64,000 bases of DNA from Bimuria novae-zelandiae CBS 107.79 (GCA_010015655.1 ML976673.1:69931-133930), one strand, 5' to 3'; positions 35,320-45,923 are shown, counted from the stretch's first letter. Made by a program: numbers and translations. Notes: generated by a model not told the origin, from the sequence alone.

Positions 35320-36975
35320 ACGTCACCAGGTGGCGAGCTAATTCGTGATCGGTTTATGTAAGCATAACCGCCAAATTTTGTTCTCCCATAGTAATCACCA
35401 TATAAAGTCGAGATTCTGAGGTTCTTGACGCATATTGACTTAATTTAAGGCTGAACTTGATTTTAAAGCTTAAATCTAACGCGTAGAGCTTAGATTTGGT
35501 GTTGAGATCTTAGGATCTCTATAGTATATTCACCAGCGTTGTGAGCGTATCTTCTCGCCGCCAGTTTCTATGAGCCTTTGGTAGCGATCTGGCATCTCCT
35601 CGATAAGCTCCCTGATCTTATTAATAGAGATCTCATTCCATATTTGCCATAGTATATCCTTAAGGTATTTTGTAGTCCCATCCCAAGGCGTCTCACCTTC
35701 ACATGGCTTGTGGAGACGCCTTTTGGCCTTTTCTTTAAGGATGAGCCAGCATCCTTCTGTAGGATTGAGATCTAGTGACCTCCCTAGGTGTATAAGGAGC
35801 CGCACTCCTTGAGATATCTTAAATATACGCGCAACGTTATATTTTAATCTTATACTATATAACTAGTTATTATCTTCTTATAGAATAAGATATTTATAAG
35901 GATTACGAGTGCGCGCGTTGTTAAGGATTTTAATATACGTAGGTAGTACATGCTCTATATAGTAGGCTTACGTTATATAGTTCCCCTAAGGATCTACGTT
36001 AACTTTAGGAGGCTTATAAGCCTCCCATTCTTGTACGCGCTTTTCGTACTACTAAGAAGACTCATACATCCTTTTGCAAGGTTTCGGCGGAGGCTTAACA
36101 ACTATAGGCATCTCTTTGTCGTCGTTGTAAAAGTAGAGCTCTAATTTAAAGTCCCAGTTAACGTAGGCGTACATGTGTAAAACCTAACCCCTAGGAGCGC
36201 TCCAAGGCTACATATTAGTAACTTTTCTATATCGTTTTTGCTGCTCGCGTCGACGCAGCTAACAAGGCTTTTAGAGGCGCTTATATAGGTTAAAATAAGC
36301 CTTGTTAGTGAAAAAAACTTAATCCTAGTAACCTATAATAGGCAGATTCTTATTCTGCTGGCCATACTATACGCGCGCAGCTTTGTTGGCGTCTATTAAA
36401 GGATTACTATAGGGCGCTATATACATGTAAGCGTCGAGTTATTAACTAAAGTTGTATTATAACTAACGCTTAGAAAGCTTAACGCCATACTTTTTAGCTT
36501 AATAGGTAAGCGGGCGTTAACTATAGGGATTCTACTTAGGCTCTGCCATGTGTTTAAGAACTTATATAGGCGTTTAAAAAGCTCTTCTAAGCTTATTACT
36601 ATTAAGCTTAGCTAAAGGTTTGCGCGTACGCCTTTACGCGATCTTTATACCTAGCTCGCGTTGTTAACGCCTCTAACGTCTACCTATAGCCTTAAAGATT
36701 TAAAATAGCTTGTTAACGTTATTAATAGTCTCGCCATTCGCCCGGTGGCTATAACGGTGTAGGTAGGCTGATTTCGTAGGCGTAGTATATTAGATATTAG
36801 GTTTAGAGCGTTCGGGCGTTCGCGGCGCGTCGATTAAGCTGCTTATTGTAGGAATCGGACGAGATTTGGGTGATTGGTGTAAGGGTGAAGTTTTGTTGTA
36901 GATGGAGGGGCTGTTGTTGATGGCTAGTGCTGCTTACGTACACCGATCACGAATTAGCTTGCTACCTGGTGACGT
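35320..36975 (-). mobile_element. Element H: Tc1/mariner-like DNA transposon
   Basis: 1656 bp with TIRs of about 35 bp (ACGTCACCAGGTGGCGAGCT at 35320 and the complement ending CTGGTGACGT at 36975). The left TA is at 35318-35319; the right TA is missing because H runs straight into element I, with which it shares ACGT at 36972-36975. Confidence 0.88.
35530..36740 (-). pseudogene. Element H transposase (Tc1-like, DDE_3)
   Basis: The C-terminal 91 codons are open (35805-35530) and contain RSLDLNPTEGCWLILKEK, the Tc1-family third-catalytic-residue motif, and ELIEEMPDRYQRLIETGG, the typical Tc1 end. Upstream, ILQEDNNQLYS near 35885 holds the second catalytic Asp, and VLHMYAYVNWDFKLELYFY near 36160 belongs to the DDE core. 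A minus-strand ATG at 36737 is a possible start; the N-terminal HTH could not be read with confidence. Several TAG/TAA stops. Confidence 0.82.
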
Positions 36976-38798
36976 GTTTCACCAGTCATTGAGCCACACC
37001 AGTCACTGAGCCACCCTACTAAGATCGCGACGCGTCTCTACACAACACCCACGATGCCCACCACACAACGCACCCGCCAGCTTGAAAAGGATGCCAGGCT
37101 AGCTCTATCGACCCATGCGATTTAGATAAGACAGGTTTCTAGCTACCGAAACGCTGCAAGGCTCTATGATATCGATTGATCTACCCTACGTCGACGTGTC
37201 AACGGTTACCTACCTCGGGCCGTTGCTAACGCCCAGAAACGAAAGCTACATCCTATAGAGGAGCAGGCTCTAGTAGAGTGGATACTAGACCTCAACCGAC
37301 GTGGATTTCTACCTTATATTATCGACGTACGTAGAATGGCCGACCATCTACTCGCTGCGCGCGGCCAGATCCCTGCCCCATAGCTAGTGGGTAAGAACTG
37401 GGTATCACGCTTTATTAAGGCTTAGCTAGAGCTATAGACTAAGTGGACTAGGAGCTTCCATAGTTAGCGCGCGCTCTGTGAGGATCCTGTTAAGATCTCT
37501 GCCTGGTACAAGCTTGTGGAGGAGACGCGATAGATATACGGCATACAGGATATAGACACCTATAACTTTGACGAGACAGGCTTCCTAATGGGGGTTGCCT
37601 CTACGTCTAGAGTAGTCACCAGCTCAGACACTATAGGCAGGGCTATACACATACAGCTAGGTAATTAAGACTACGTTACGACGATTGAAGCCGTCTGCGC
37701 AGCTGGGTGGTCTATACTACCCCTTATTATCCTACCTGGCAAGCTCTACTAGGCTAGCTGGTATACTGACCTACCTGCTGGCTGGGTACTGGCTGTTAGC
37801 GATAATGGCTGGACGATAGATAGCCTAGGGCTTACCTGGCTAGAGCACTTTACTTGGCATATAGAGTCTTGTATAGTTGGCACCTGGCGGCTACTTATTC
37901 TAGATGGTTATAGCAGCCATGCTACCCCTGAGTTTAATTAATACTGTAGGACACATAGGATTATTAGCCTGTGTATGCCTGCCCATACGAGCTACCTCCT
38001 ATAGCCTTTAGATGTTGGCTGTTTCTCACCTCTTAAGACAGCGTATGGATATAAAGTGACTAAGCTGGCTAGACAGCGTGTCTATTATGTAGATAAGGAA
38101 GAGTTCCTGTTAATCTACCCACGTGTACGTAGGGCTGTTTTTACAGAGTAGAACATTAAGGCTGGCTTTTAAGCGATAGGGCTGGTGCCTACCTGTTCTG
38201 ATCGGGTCCTCTCATGCCTGGCTGTAGTCAGGACACCGTCACCACTACAGACGGGCGCTGAGCCAGCATGGACAGCTGAGACGCCTCACACTACTACTTA
38301 GGTTGAGTAGCAGGCTAGGCTTATATGTAATTGTTTATAACGACCGTCTTAGAGCCCTACACACTAGATGCTTAGGTAGCTAGTTAAGAGCTATTAGCAT
38401 GCTATAAATATAGTAACTCTCCTAGCAGAAGATATTAAGAAACTATAGGCTACTAATTAACGTTGTAGATAAAGACAGGAGAGGCGTAGGCAGTATATTG
38501 CCTCTGGAGGGGCTCTATAGGCTGAGGAAGGTTAAAGGCTGGCTGTAGAGGCTAAAAGGGTGCTCTAGTAGGTAGAGCAGGAGGACCGTGCAGGACGATT
38601 ACGAGCACCACCTACATATAGTAACTGCCATAAGTAAGGCCATAGAAGGACTTAGTGTACCCAGAGATTATAGCTATTATATTAATCTATTTATATTAAA
38701 TTTAACTATTGCGTTGTTATGCTATCGTGCAGAAAGCTGCGTTAGTTTTGGTAGGGTGGCTTAGTGACTGGTGTGGCTTAATGACTGGTGAAACACGT
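36972..38798 (+). mobile_element. Element I: pogo-like DNA transposon
   Basis: 1827 bp. TIR ACGTGTTTCACCAGTCATTG at 36972, with its complement ending GAAACACGT at 38798, followed by TA. The TIR holds a 17 bp doublet (ACCAGTCATTGAGCCAC, ACCAGTCACTGAGCCAC). RIP is light. Confidence 0.92.
37054..38692 (+). pseudogene. Element I transposase, catalytic residues intact
   Basis: ATG at 37054 (MPTTQRTRQLEKDARLALST) opens a frame (1 mod 3) kept through the whole catalytic region. HTH: YRNAARLYDID-STLRRRVNG; CENP-B HTH: GFLPYIIDVRRMADHLLAA. DDE_1 core: DTYNFDETGFLMGVA (Asp 37570-37572), LLILDGYSSHATPEF (Asp 37903-37905), PLDVGCFSPL (Asp 38011-38013), spacing 35. Near 38620 a zinc-knuckle-like YSNCHK-GHRRT-C segment has lost its first Cys (to Tyr). 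About a dozen stops to the end of the DDE core, all TAG or TAA. Same subgroup as J, L and S. Confidence 0.92.
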
Positions 38799-39829
38799 TA
38801 GATTAATAAATAGGTTAAACGCGAATATGAGAGATCATTCTCGCGTTCCTATATACATAAGGATTTCTATACTATCTAAGGTCTTGCTGCCTTCCATGGC
38901 TGGTGCTGCCATCCATGGCTAGTGCTGCCTTTCGTGGCTGGTGCTGCCTTGGCTGGATGGTATATCACGTGACCTCGGTTACGCAACCCCACTAAGTGTC
39001 ACCCCCGCTAAGGGCCCGTTGGTCCTCCGCGTCCTATATATGTTTAGATCCTAACACTATCTAAGTTAATTATATATCTATAGAGGTGGCCTAATAGATT
39101 AAAGCTAGATTTAGGACAGATCCGTTAGCGTATATACAAGCGATAATTAATATCTATTTATAGCTACTATTCTAAATAGCTTGCCTTACTGCCTTGCTCT
39201 TGTATAGAGGCCTATTAAAGATTCTCTTTAAGCGGGAGGTGATGCTAAGCAGGCAGCCTTTTTCGTCTATATTATATATATACTAAGTCTCGATCTAATA
39301 CTGCCTAATATTTTGCTATAGAAGCTAAAAGTAGAGCTTATATTTACCTAAGAAATTAGCTTTAGAGCAATTACTATTAATGCTAATTATTTATTATAAT
39401 ATTAAGAATTTAGCGTTACGCTTAATAAAGTAATTAATCTATAATATACTAATATTTTTTTAGCTATTATAGAGGTAACGCTTTATATTATTTACTATAT
39501 AGGAGGAAGACTATATTTAGTAACGCATTTAATATATTATAGAAGCTCTTATTCTTATTATTAGTTAAAATTTTAAATTTTTTTTATAGCTAACTATATA
39601 CGCTTACGTAACGTGTCTATACCTACGCATTAATATTAAGCGCATAATACTATATTTTTTAGCTATTTAATTATATAAGAATTATTCTTCTAGTTTTAGT
39701 AATTTAATATTATTAATTGCAGCCTAGATCGGGTCTATATTAGTAGAGTTATAACGCGTTTAATAGAGTGAGCGATTTTGCTCGGGTGTGCATGACCTGA
39801 CAGTGCGCACGACCTGCCAAGCTACGGTA

Positions 39830-40890
39830 TAGGTTTAGCCTGGGGACCGTGAGTGGGCAACATTGATTGCTGCTATTAACGCTAGAGGCTGGCTAGTCCC
39901 ACCCTTCTTTGTCTTTAAAGCAAAGCACCACGACCAGGCCTGGTACCATAACCCTAAAGATTGGAGGATTGGCGTTAGTCCAAATGGTTGGACAATAAAT
40001 GAGCTTGGTCTTGCCTGGCTACACCACTTTATTCAGCATACAGAGGCCCAGACTGTAGGTAGTCACCAACTACTTATTCTTGATGGCCATGAGAGCCATA
40101 AGTCGCTGCTGTTCCAGGATCTGTGCGAAAAGAACAAGATTATTACCCTTTGCATGCCTCCTTACGCCTTACATATCCTACAGCCGCTCGATGTAGGTTG
40201 TTTTGCCCCATTAAAGCGGGCGTATAAAGAGGAAATCAGAGTCTTGGCAAACTGCCACATTAACCACATTGACAAAAAGGCCTTCCTTGCTGCCTTCTAG
40301 CAGGTATATAAGGCTGCCTTTTCATCTGAAAATATCAGATTAAGCTTCAGGGCAACTGGCTTAATTCCATATAGCCCAGAGGCGGTACTATTAAAGCTTG
40401 AAGTGAAGCCTCGTACGCTAACACTACCTGCACTAGGGCCTACCCCTTAGCAACCTTAAACACCAAGCAACGCCTTAGAGATAGAAGCTTAAACAACGCT
40501 AATTTTAAAGAGGATAAGAGACCATAAGAGTTTATTACCTTATTTTATTATTAAGATAGTGCTATATATTAAAAAAGATTAATTTTAAAAGTGCACTCTT
40601 ATACGTTACTTAAAGCTAGGATAGCTAACTTTAAGGCAGCTAATAACGCTGCTTTAGAGCGTAAGAAGCGCAAAATAAAGCAAATCTAAAAAGGGGTACT
40701 TTATCGTAGGCAGAGGCGGAGGAAATTATTGCTTAGAGAGATAGTGAGGTTTAGCTAGCGATAGAGAGGCGTGAAGAGAGGGTGCTGGCAGGTGCTGGCA
40801 GTAGGGGTATTTATCGCTGTAAGAGATGTAGTAAGATAGGGCATAATAAGGGCACGTATAAGAAAGATTTAGTAGAAGTAGAGGATTAAT
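39830..40890 (+). pseudogene. Element J transposase, C-terminal piece
   Basis: Resumes J in the same phase (2 mod 3) right after the second TA. PGDREWATLIAAINARGWLV, an intact 145-codon stretch to 40297 with LLILDGHESHKSLLF (Asp 40082-40084) and HILQPLDVGCFAPLKRAYK (Asp 40190-40192), spacing 35. Past the TAG at 40298 the frame reads SSENIRLSFRATGLIPYSP and then degrades. Near 40812, in another frame (so at least one indel), lies a C-terminal zinc knuckle RCKRCSKIGHNKGTYKK with its last Cys now Tyr. I could not identify the ends of element J. Confidence 0.9.
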
Positions 40891-40989
40891 TTAGTACACT
40901 ATAGACTATAGTATATTATTATATTGTTCAGTTATTCGCGTGCAAAGGTGGAGGGCTGTATTTAGTAATTATTTCGCTTGCCGCTCACG

Positions 40990-41286
40990 TTAAAAGTTAA
41001 AGCGAATAATAGAAAAATACTATACAAAGCGATATAATATTTATAATTTTAATAAGAAAGGTTTTCTTCCTAGCTACTACTATTCCTTAAATCGGAATAT
41101 TAGAATTAACTAATTTAAATAAAAAAATTATTAGTGTAAGTTAAGATAGTAATAAAAAGTTTATCTCTTTATTAGCCTATATCTATACGGGCGGAATAGC
41201 TATTCTACTAGCTCTTATTTATTAAGTTACCTTTAAAGATCTTTGAAATACCTCATTAGAGGATTTTAATTACTTATTAGACTATA
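40990..41286 (+). pseudogene. Element K transposase, first piece (5' truncated)
   Basis: Begins within a pogo-like DDE domain: YNIYNFNKKGF near 41030 (first Asp now Asn), then after a frameshift FISLLAYIYTGGIAILLALI near 41160 and TSLEDFNYLL near 41250, matching the ICADGTALPP-type block of sisters. The HTH region is absent, so K is truncated at its left side, next to J. It is cut by a solo LTR after the CTATA of 41282-41286. Confidence 0.72.
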
Positions 41287-41724
41287 TGTAACGGGACTCG
41301 CTAGGCGTGAGCTGAGCTAGCCTCAAAAGGGGGTGTGTTAGGTAATAAGGACTACGGCGTGTATAATCGCGTTAGGTTAATGCGTTAATCAATCACTATA
41401 GTGAGGGTGTATCGCTAAAACGTTACGAGTAATCTTCCGTGAGGAAACTAGATGCAGTAAACTGTATCGTGGATTAATAATAATGGCTTACCATGGTAAT
41501 CCATCATCTCTATATACTGCTATCTGGTGTTGGCTCTGTGGGCTCTATGGCTCTATCTCTCACAGATCCACAGATCCATAGATCCAATCACGTGACTTTC
41601 TCACGTGTTCATGTTATGCTCTGCATCAGAACCGTAAGCGTAATTTAGGTCATTATCGTCCCATTGGTCGCTGTCGCTAACGCCGTTATTATCGTAATTC
41701 TGATACGGCACGATCGCCGTAACA
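41287..41724. repeat. Solo LTR in K
   Basis: 438 bp, TGTAACGGGACTCG to GATCGCCGTAACA, flanked by perfect 5 bp duplications CTATA (41282-41286 and 41725-41729). It is little RIPed. It has four ATC-C-type units in CACAGATCCACAGATCCATA and next to them CACGTGACTTTCTCACGTG near 41587. A purine tract and TGTTAGG inside (41329-41340) could suggest a different start, but the TSD fits 41287. Confidence 0.82.
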
Positions 41725-41729
41725 CTATA

Positions 41730-42063
41730 CATACTTCGCAACTTTAGAAAAAAGGTAGGTAAATAAGGAACTTAAGTTAAAATAGCTTAAAATATTTAAC
41801 TAGTATATAAAGGAGAAAGCAGATAACTTAAGGCGTTTCTAACTTATTAATAGTTATTTAAGTTATGTAAACCTCTAGCTTATTAACTATTATAATAAGA
41901 ATAGGATTATATTAGTAGTCTTACCTTTATATTTAACACACTACGTATAGCTACTTAATATTAGTATTTTCTTGCCCCTTACACATGTATACTTATAGAA
42001 GATTAATTAGTTAATTTAATTAAGCTATAAGTTCTCTTGCCTAATAAAATAAAACTTTTAACA
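41730..42063 (+). pseudogene. Element K transposase, second piece
   Basis: Continues K in phase after the solo LTR (joining 41286 to 41730 keeps the frame). INSYLSYVNL and LTHYV-LLNISIFLPL correspond to the second and third catalytic blocks, both Asp changed to Asn. Cut by element L at the TA of 42064-42065. Confidence 0.75.
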
Positions 42064-42065
42064 TA

Positions 42066-43884
42066 TCTCACGGGCGAGGTAGACACTCTACTAAGACCCT
42101 ACTAAAATCTATACTCTACATAATAGTATAGAACGCACACAAATAGTTATAAGAAATTATAATAGGCTAATCTACTTAGAATGTACTTTTATAGGCTACT
42201 TATAAGTTATTTTATCAAGTCTAGCCTCGCCGTAGCGTCTATAGAGCTATTAAGTAGGCCTATCTTAATTAGCGCGTACCCTTTTCTTTACTTTTTTTCT
42301 ATTACTACGTACCGTAAAGTCCTTTAGTGTAGCTAGTTACTAGCTATTAGTAGCTATAAAGACTTTTTTTTTACTATAGTTACTTTCTCTTATATAATCT
42401 TTATTACGTAGCGGCCTCGTTAGTAGCTTAAAGCTTAGTAATCTATTTTTATGCTAATACTAGTTTATATGCTACCACTACTATGCCTTTTATTATCTTT
42501 TTAAAGGCCTTAACTAGACTTAATAAAGAACTATTTAGGTGTCTCTAAATCTTCTACTTTACTAGTATTAATTATAGTCCTAATTCCAGTGTATTACTAG
42601 GCGTTTATAAATACTATATACTATTATATATAGTGTAAGGCAAAGGCGTACGCAAACAGACGTTAAGCTTTAATATTATTACCTTTACGTTAAAAGGAAT
42701 AAGACTAGCGTCTTAAAAACTTTTTTAAATATTATTTTAAGCTATTATAGCTTTAAATGTAGTAATAAAATAAGGTAAAAACTTAATTTGAGTAACATAC
42801 GTAATATAGTTACGTATTAGGTTCTTAGCTTGGCGCCTATACGCCTTTTTTAATAGTATAAAACACCTTATATCTAGTAGCTATAAGAGGTATAATAAAT
42901 ATAAAAGTATATAAAAAGCAATAATCTTATTCTCCTCATAGTATTATTAGAATTTAAGAGAGTTATAGCTTTTGTAGCTATTAATAATAAGTAGCTAATA
43001 GCTACTAATAGTATTTTTTTATATACGCGTTAAAGTGCTTTAGCTATTATAGACTAAGCTTATTTATTATCTAGCTATTTTTATAGACTATAAAAATCTA
43101 GTTACGAGGTGGATCCTTCTTTTAGTACTAGGTAGGGAGGTAGTGCTTATCCTAGAAAATAGTAAAGGATAGAATTACCTAGCCTATCGTATTAACGTCC
43201 TAAATAACTAAAGTCTACTTTTAATTATTTTACTATACACTGTTTAACCTACCTTAATGCTTAAAGCCTATAATAACTACTTCTATTAATATTATGTCTA
43301 TTATAAAGCTAGTCTTATTAAAATTATAGGTATCTTTATTTAAGATACTATACTTGCTTTAGTATTCTCTATAAGCTAGAACTAGCCTTATATAACCTTA
43401 GAATCCTTACAGAGGGCTCTTTTATAATTATACTTTTAATTAAACTTAACTTAGAGCTCTAACTAGCGCTTTATAAAAGTTATAGCCTAGTTCTAGCTAA
43501 TAGGATCGCGGTAATGCTTAGCTAGTAAAGAATTAGCTAGGACGGAAATCTTTACGTGTCTAAGTTAATTATATACTAAATAATTACCTACTCTTTTATC
43601 TTTAGTAGTTTTATTACGTTAGGCGTATAATTGCGTTAAAAAGTCTTTTTAGCGCATTAGTTACTTAGTATAGTTTAAGAGACGTTATAGATTAATATAG
43701 CGCGTTATATAATTAGAGTTATGTCTTATTAAAGAGCCTAAAGCGTAAGCTATATATAAACTTCTTTTAAAGGTAGTAGCTTATAAGGTGGTTAAGATAT
43801 CGCGTTATATTATAGGTACAGTATATTTTAGTGGGGTCTTGGCAGAGTGTCCGACTCGTCCGTATATCCGACTCGTCCGTGAGG
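42066..43884 (-). mobile_element. Element L: pogo-like DNA transposon
   Basis: 1819 bp between TA 42064-42065 and TA 43885-43886. TIR TCTCACGGGCGAG at the left against CCTCACGGACGAG (complement) at the right. The right TIR keeps a full doublet (TCCGACTCGTCCGT twice, 43849-43880); the left has lost one unit. Heavily RIPed. Confidence 0.82.
42690..43840 (-). pseudogene. Element L transposase
   Basis: On the minus strand: ISVLANSLLAKHYRDP near 43530 and ELRVKFNRKYNYKRAL-like residues near 43440 belong to the CENP-B HTH; KYSILNKDTYNFNKTSFIID near 43340 is the first catalytic block (Asp now Asn, Glu now Lys). Family blocks SYNSL and LLDIRCF can be followed toward 42850. It belongs with the J/I/S subgroup, judged by the DTYNF motif. 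Stops are frequent. Confidence 0.72.
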
Positions 43885-43886
43885 TA

Positions 43887-44840
43887 CGTTATTAACTTTT
43901 TATAGTGGCCTAAGAGCGCTTAGTTATTATTTTAAATATTAAATTAGTATTTTTTTTATCCTAGAATCTTTCCTCTAGAGCCTAGAAAGGTCCTAAAGTT
44001 AATAAAAGCAAGGACGTTGTCACCGCAAAATAGTAAAAATAATTTAAAAAGGAAGACACTAGGGTCTATAACACAAGTCTATTAGCTAGCTAAAGAAATC
44101 TATAAGAAACTAGCTATATATATAGCTAAAATAGAAGAAATTATCCGTACCTATAGGAAGCTCGTAATTTAGAATGAAATTCTTAAGTATGAGAATACTA
44201 GGTTGCGCGCAGCACTTGTGGGAGAGAAGAAGAAGAAGCAAAAAAGAGGAAAAGGTATAGGGCTATTTAATAAAGAACGGCCTAGAGAAGCATAGTTCTT
44301 TTTGCTAGAGAAGGTTACAGCAGTCAGGTAGTAAGCGAAAGAGATTAAGATTAAGAACTAATTATAAAATCTCTTGCGGAGGAAAAGAGGATTTGGCAAG
44401 CGCAGGCAAAGGCGGAAAAGGTACGAGAAAGAGAGGAAAAGAAATAAGCCAAAATTACAAATCGCGAATAACTTACAAAGCAGAGGGAAGAGCGCAAAAC
44501 TAAAAAGCATACTTTAAAATAAATCTAGCTTAAAATAAAGGCTTAATTAGCTACTAAGCGAGAGGCTCGAAGAAAGCGCGATAGAAAAGATCTAGGAAAA
44601 CTACCTGTAAAAAGGCGCAGGATTATAATCTAGGAACGAGTAAATGCACCTAAGAAAGTAATTTAAAAATAGAAATAGGCATTAAAGAATTAGCTTATGG
44701 TAGCAAATTTGTTTGCAGAGGTTTGTAGACTAGGTCGCAATAGGTTAAACCGGAATAGACAGGTTTTAGGAGTTTTAAGGACTAGGCGCAAAATTGCTCT
44801 TTCACGACAATATTTAGACTCGAAAATATTATAAAGGACG
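43887..44840 (+). pseudogene. Pogo-like transposase C-terminus, probably element K third piece
   Basis: Plus-strand basic coiled-coil tail typical of the A-F subgroup: PLEPRKVLKLIKARTLSP near 43975, EIYKKLAIYIAKIEEIIRTY near 44100, LRAALVGEKKKKQKRGKG near 44205, then long K/E/R runs and ALSRQYLDS near 44800. Position and family fit the missing end of K. Its frame does not match a simple join across L, so at least one indel or another origin is required. Confidence 0.65.
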
Positions 44841-45279
44841 TCTCTAGATTATATTCTATAAGTCTATAAAATTTTGCATAAATTAACTTATATGTTATAG
44901 GGTAAAATGACTTTAAAATCTAACGTTTAATTTTTAATAGGTGTGCAAGAAGCAGGGATGTATAGTAGCCGGGATATATAAGTAGCCGGGAATTACGTTA
45001 TATTTATAAAATAAGTAAGAGGCAACACATTTTCTATAATTAAACTAGGCTAAGAATTAGGCCATATTACTATTAGTAAATAGACAATATATATTATAGA
45101 TTTCGTAATCGTATCTACATTCTAACTATAAGCAATACGTAGGTTATAAACAGAAATATAAATTTTATTAACTAATTAAGGAATTAGTAACCCTAAAAAT
45201 TAAATTAATTACTACGAACGGTAAAATATCCTAAAATATGACTTAGTAATAGCTATAAGATAAATAGAAGGAGAGGTAT
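44841..45279. other. Probable right end of K, then degenerate sequence
   Basis: 44955-44998 holds TAGTAGCCGGGAT and AAGTAGCCGGGAA, a doublet like those in the other TIRs, so it is a candidate right terminal repeat of K. No left partner is present in the window. 45000-45279 is AT-rich; no gene can be read with confidence. Confidence 0.4.
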
Positions 45280-45620
45280 CTTTGGTTAATAAAAGCGCTA
45301 ATAAAGTAAATATCTTTTTTAAATCTAGACTTAGGCAGGAGGACGCCTTTGGGAAATTAAATACTACTAATAGTTAGGCATTAATTAAACTACTAATAAT
45401 GCTTAAAGAAATGTAAATAAAGGCTATAATAGATTTAGGAGGATAAGAAAACTCTATATTTTAAAATATACTTAATAGAATAGAACTTTATAAACGTAAG
45501 AAGGCACTATTATATCCTATTTATATTATAAATATATGGCTAGTATTAATCACGCTATTGCGATAACTTTATAGGTAACCAAACAGCTTAGACATATTAT
45601 TAATAATAGTACGTTAACGT
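45280..45620 (+). pseudogene. Orphan retrotransposon gag/protease fragment
   Basis: A plus-strand frame reads NTTNSQALIKLLIMLKEM (TAG read as lost Q) then KAIIDLGGQENSIF near 45425, which resembles the D-x-G-A site of a retroviral-type aspartic protease. It cannot be the protease of N, whose gag and protease lie to the right, so it is a remnant of another element. 45621-45762, and its continuation 53259-53400 beyond P, are not identified. Confidence 0.4.
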
Positions 45621-45762
45621 ATAGACTCCTGCCTCCGAACTTATACTTTGGGAGCCGAAGGTTAGATAGCCTAGGCCCTAAAGCTTACTTCTAATTAGTT
45701 AGACACGACGCTAGCTATCTAGGTATTAGCACTTAGACTAAGCGAGATAGATAGATCTACGC

Positions 45763-45923
45763 TATAAGGGACTGGGTGCTTAAGGAGCCAAAGGTGCCAG
45801 AAGAATACTTATAAATTTGATAAAGAGTCCGAAGTTAAGCTTTAAGTATTAAACTTATATATCTAGAGTTTATATAACTAAGGGTTAAGGATCTAAGTTA
45901 ATAACTAGGCGTAGCTTATTATA
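45763..45923 (-). repeat. Gypsy P 3' LTR
   Basis: 161 bp, TATAAGGGACTGGG to AGCTTATTATA. It matches 53092-53253. Both terminal dinucleotides have been changed from TG and CA to TA. Confidence 0.93.

Larger units (their letters stand above)
35140..39056. repeat. Solo LTR in F, carrying H and I
   Basis: Starts TGTTAGGTTCC and ends GATCCTAACA. Flanks CGATC (35135-35139) and CTATC (39057-39061) are a 4/5 target duplication. Without H and I it is about 435 bp. The right part contains a 20 bp unit repeated three times (CCATGGCTGGTGCTGC at 38894, CCATGGCTAGTGCTGC at 38913, CGTGGCTGGTGCTGC at 38933) and is clearly less RIPed than its surroundings. No partner LTR or internal retrotransposon sequence is present. 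Confidence 0.7.
33946..39738 (-). pseudogene. Element F transposase, split by a solo LTR, start codon lost
   Basis: Minus-strand gene. The expected start (39738-39736) reads ATA GAC CCG in the CTAAT context where sisters have ATG GAC, a G-to-A loss. The N-terminal half (39738-39057) is cut by the solo LTR at 35140-39056. The DDE core resumes at 35134, with YVIIDFINF-like residues and LTYTL near 34900, and the gene ends with SKY and a TAA at 33948-33946. RIP is very heavy, and little beyond family motifs can be read. Confidence 0.8.
28766..39827 (-). mobile_element. Element F: pogo-like DNA transposon, interrupted by Gypsy-3 and a solo LTR
   Basis: Lies between TA 28764-28765 (shared with E) and TA 39828-39829 (where J resumes). 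The TIR has a 15 bp doublet: GCAGGTCGTGCGCAC then TCAGGTCATGCGCAC at 28775-28806, inverted at 39788-39818. With inserts removed it is about 2.1 kb. Confidence 0.9.

Noticed and set aside
35950..36144. Plus-strand frame over H
   Set aside because: Antisense to the H transposase core (VNWDFKLELYFY).
41329..41340. LTR start at TGTTAGG after a purine tract
   Set aside because: Plausible as a 3' LTR, but the CTATA duplication places the start at 41287.
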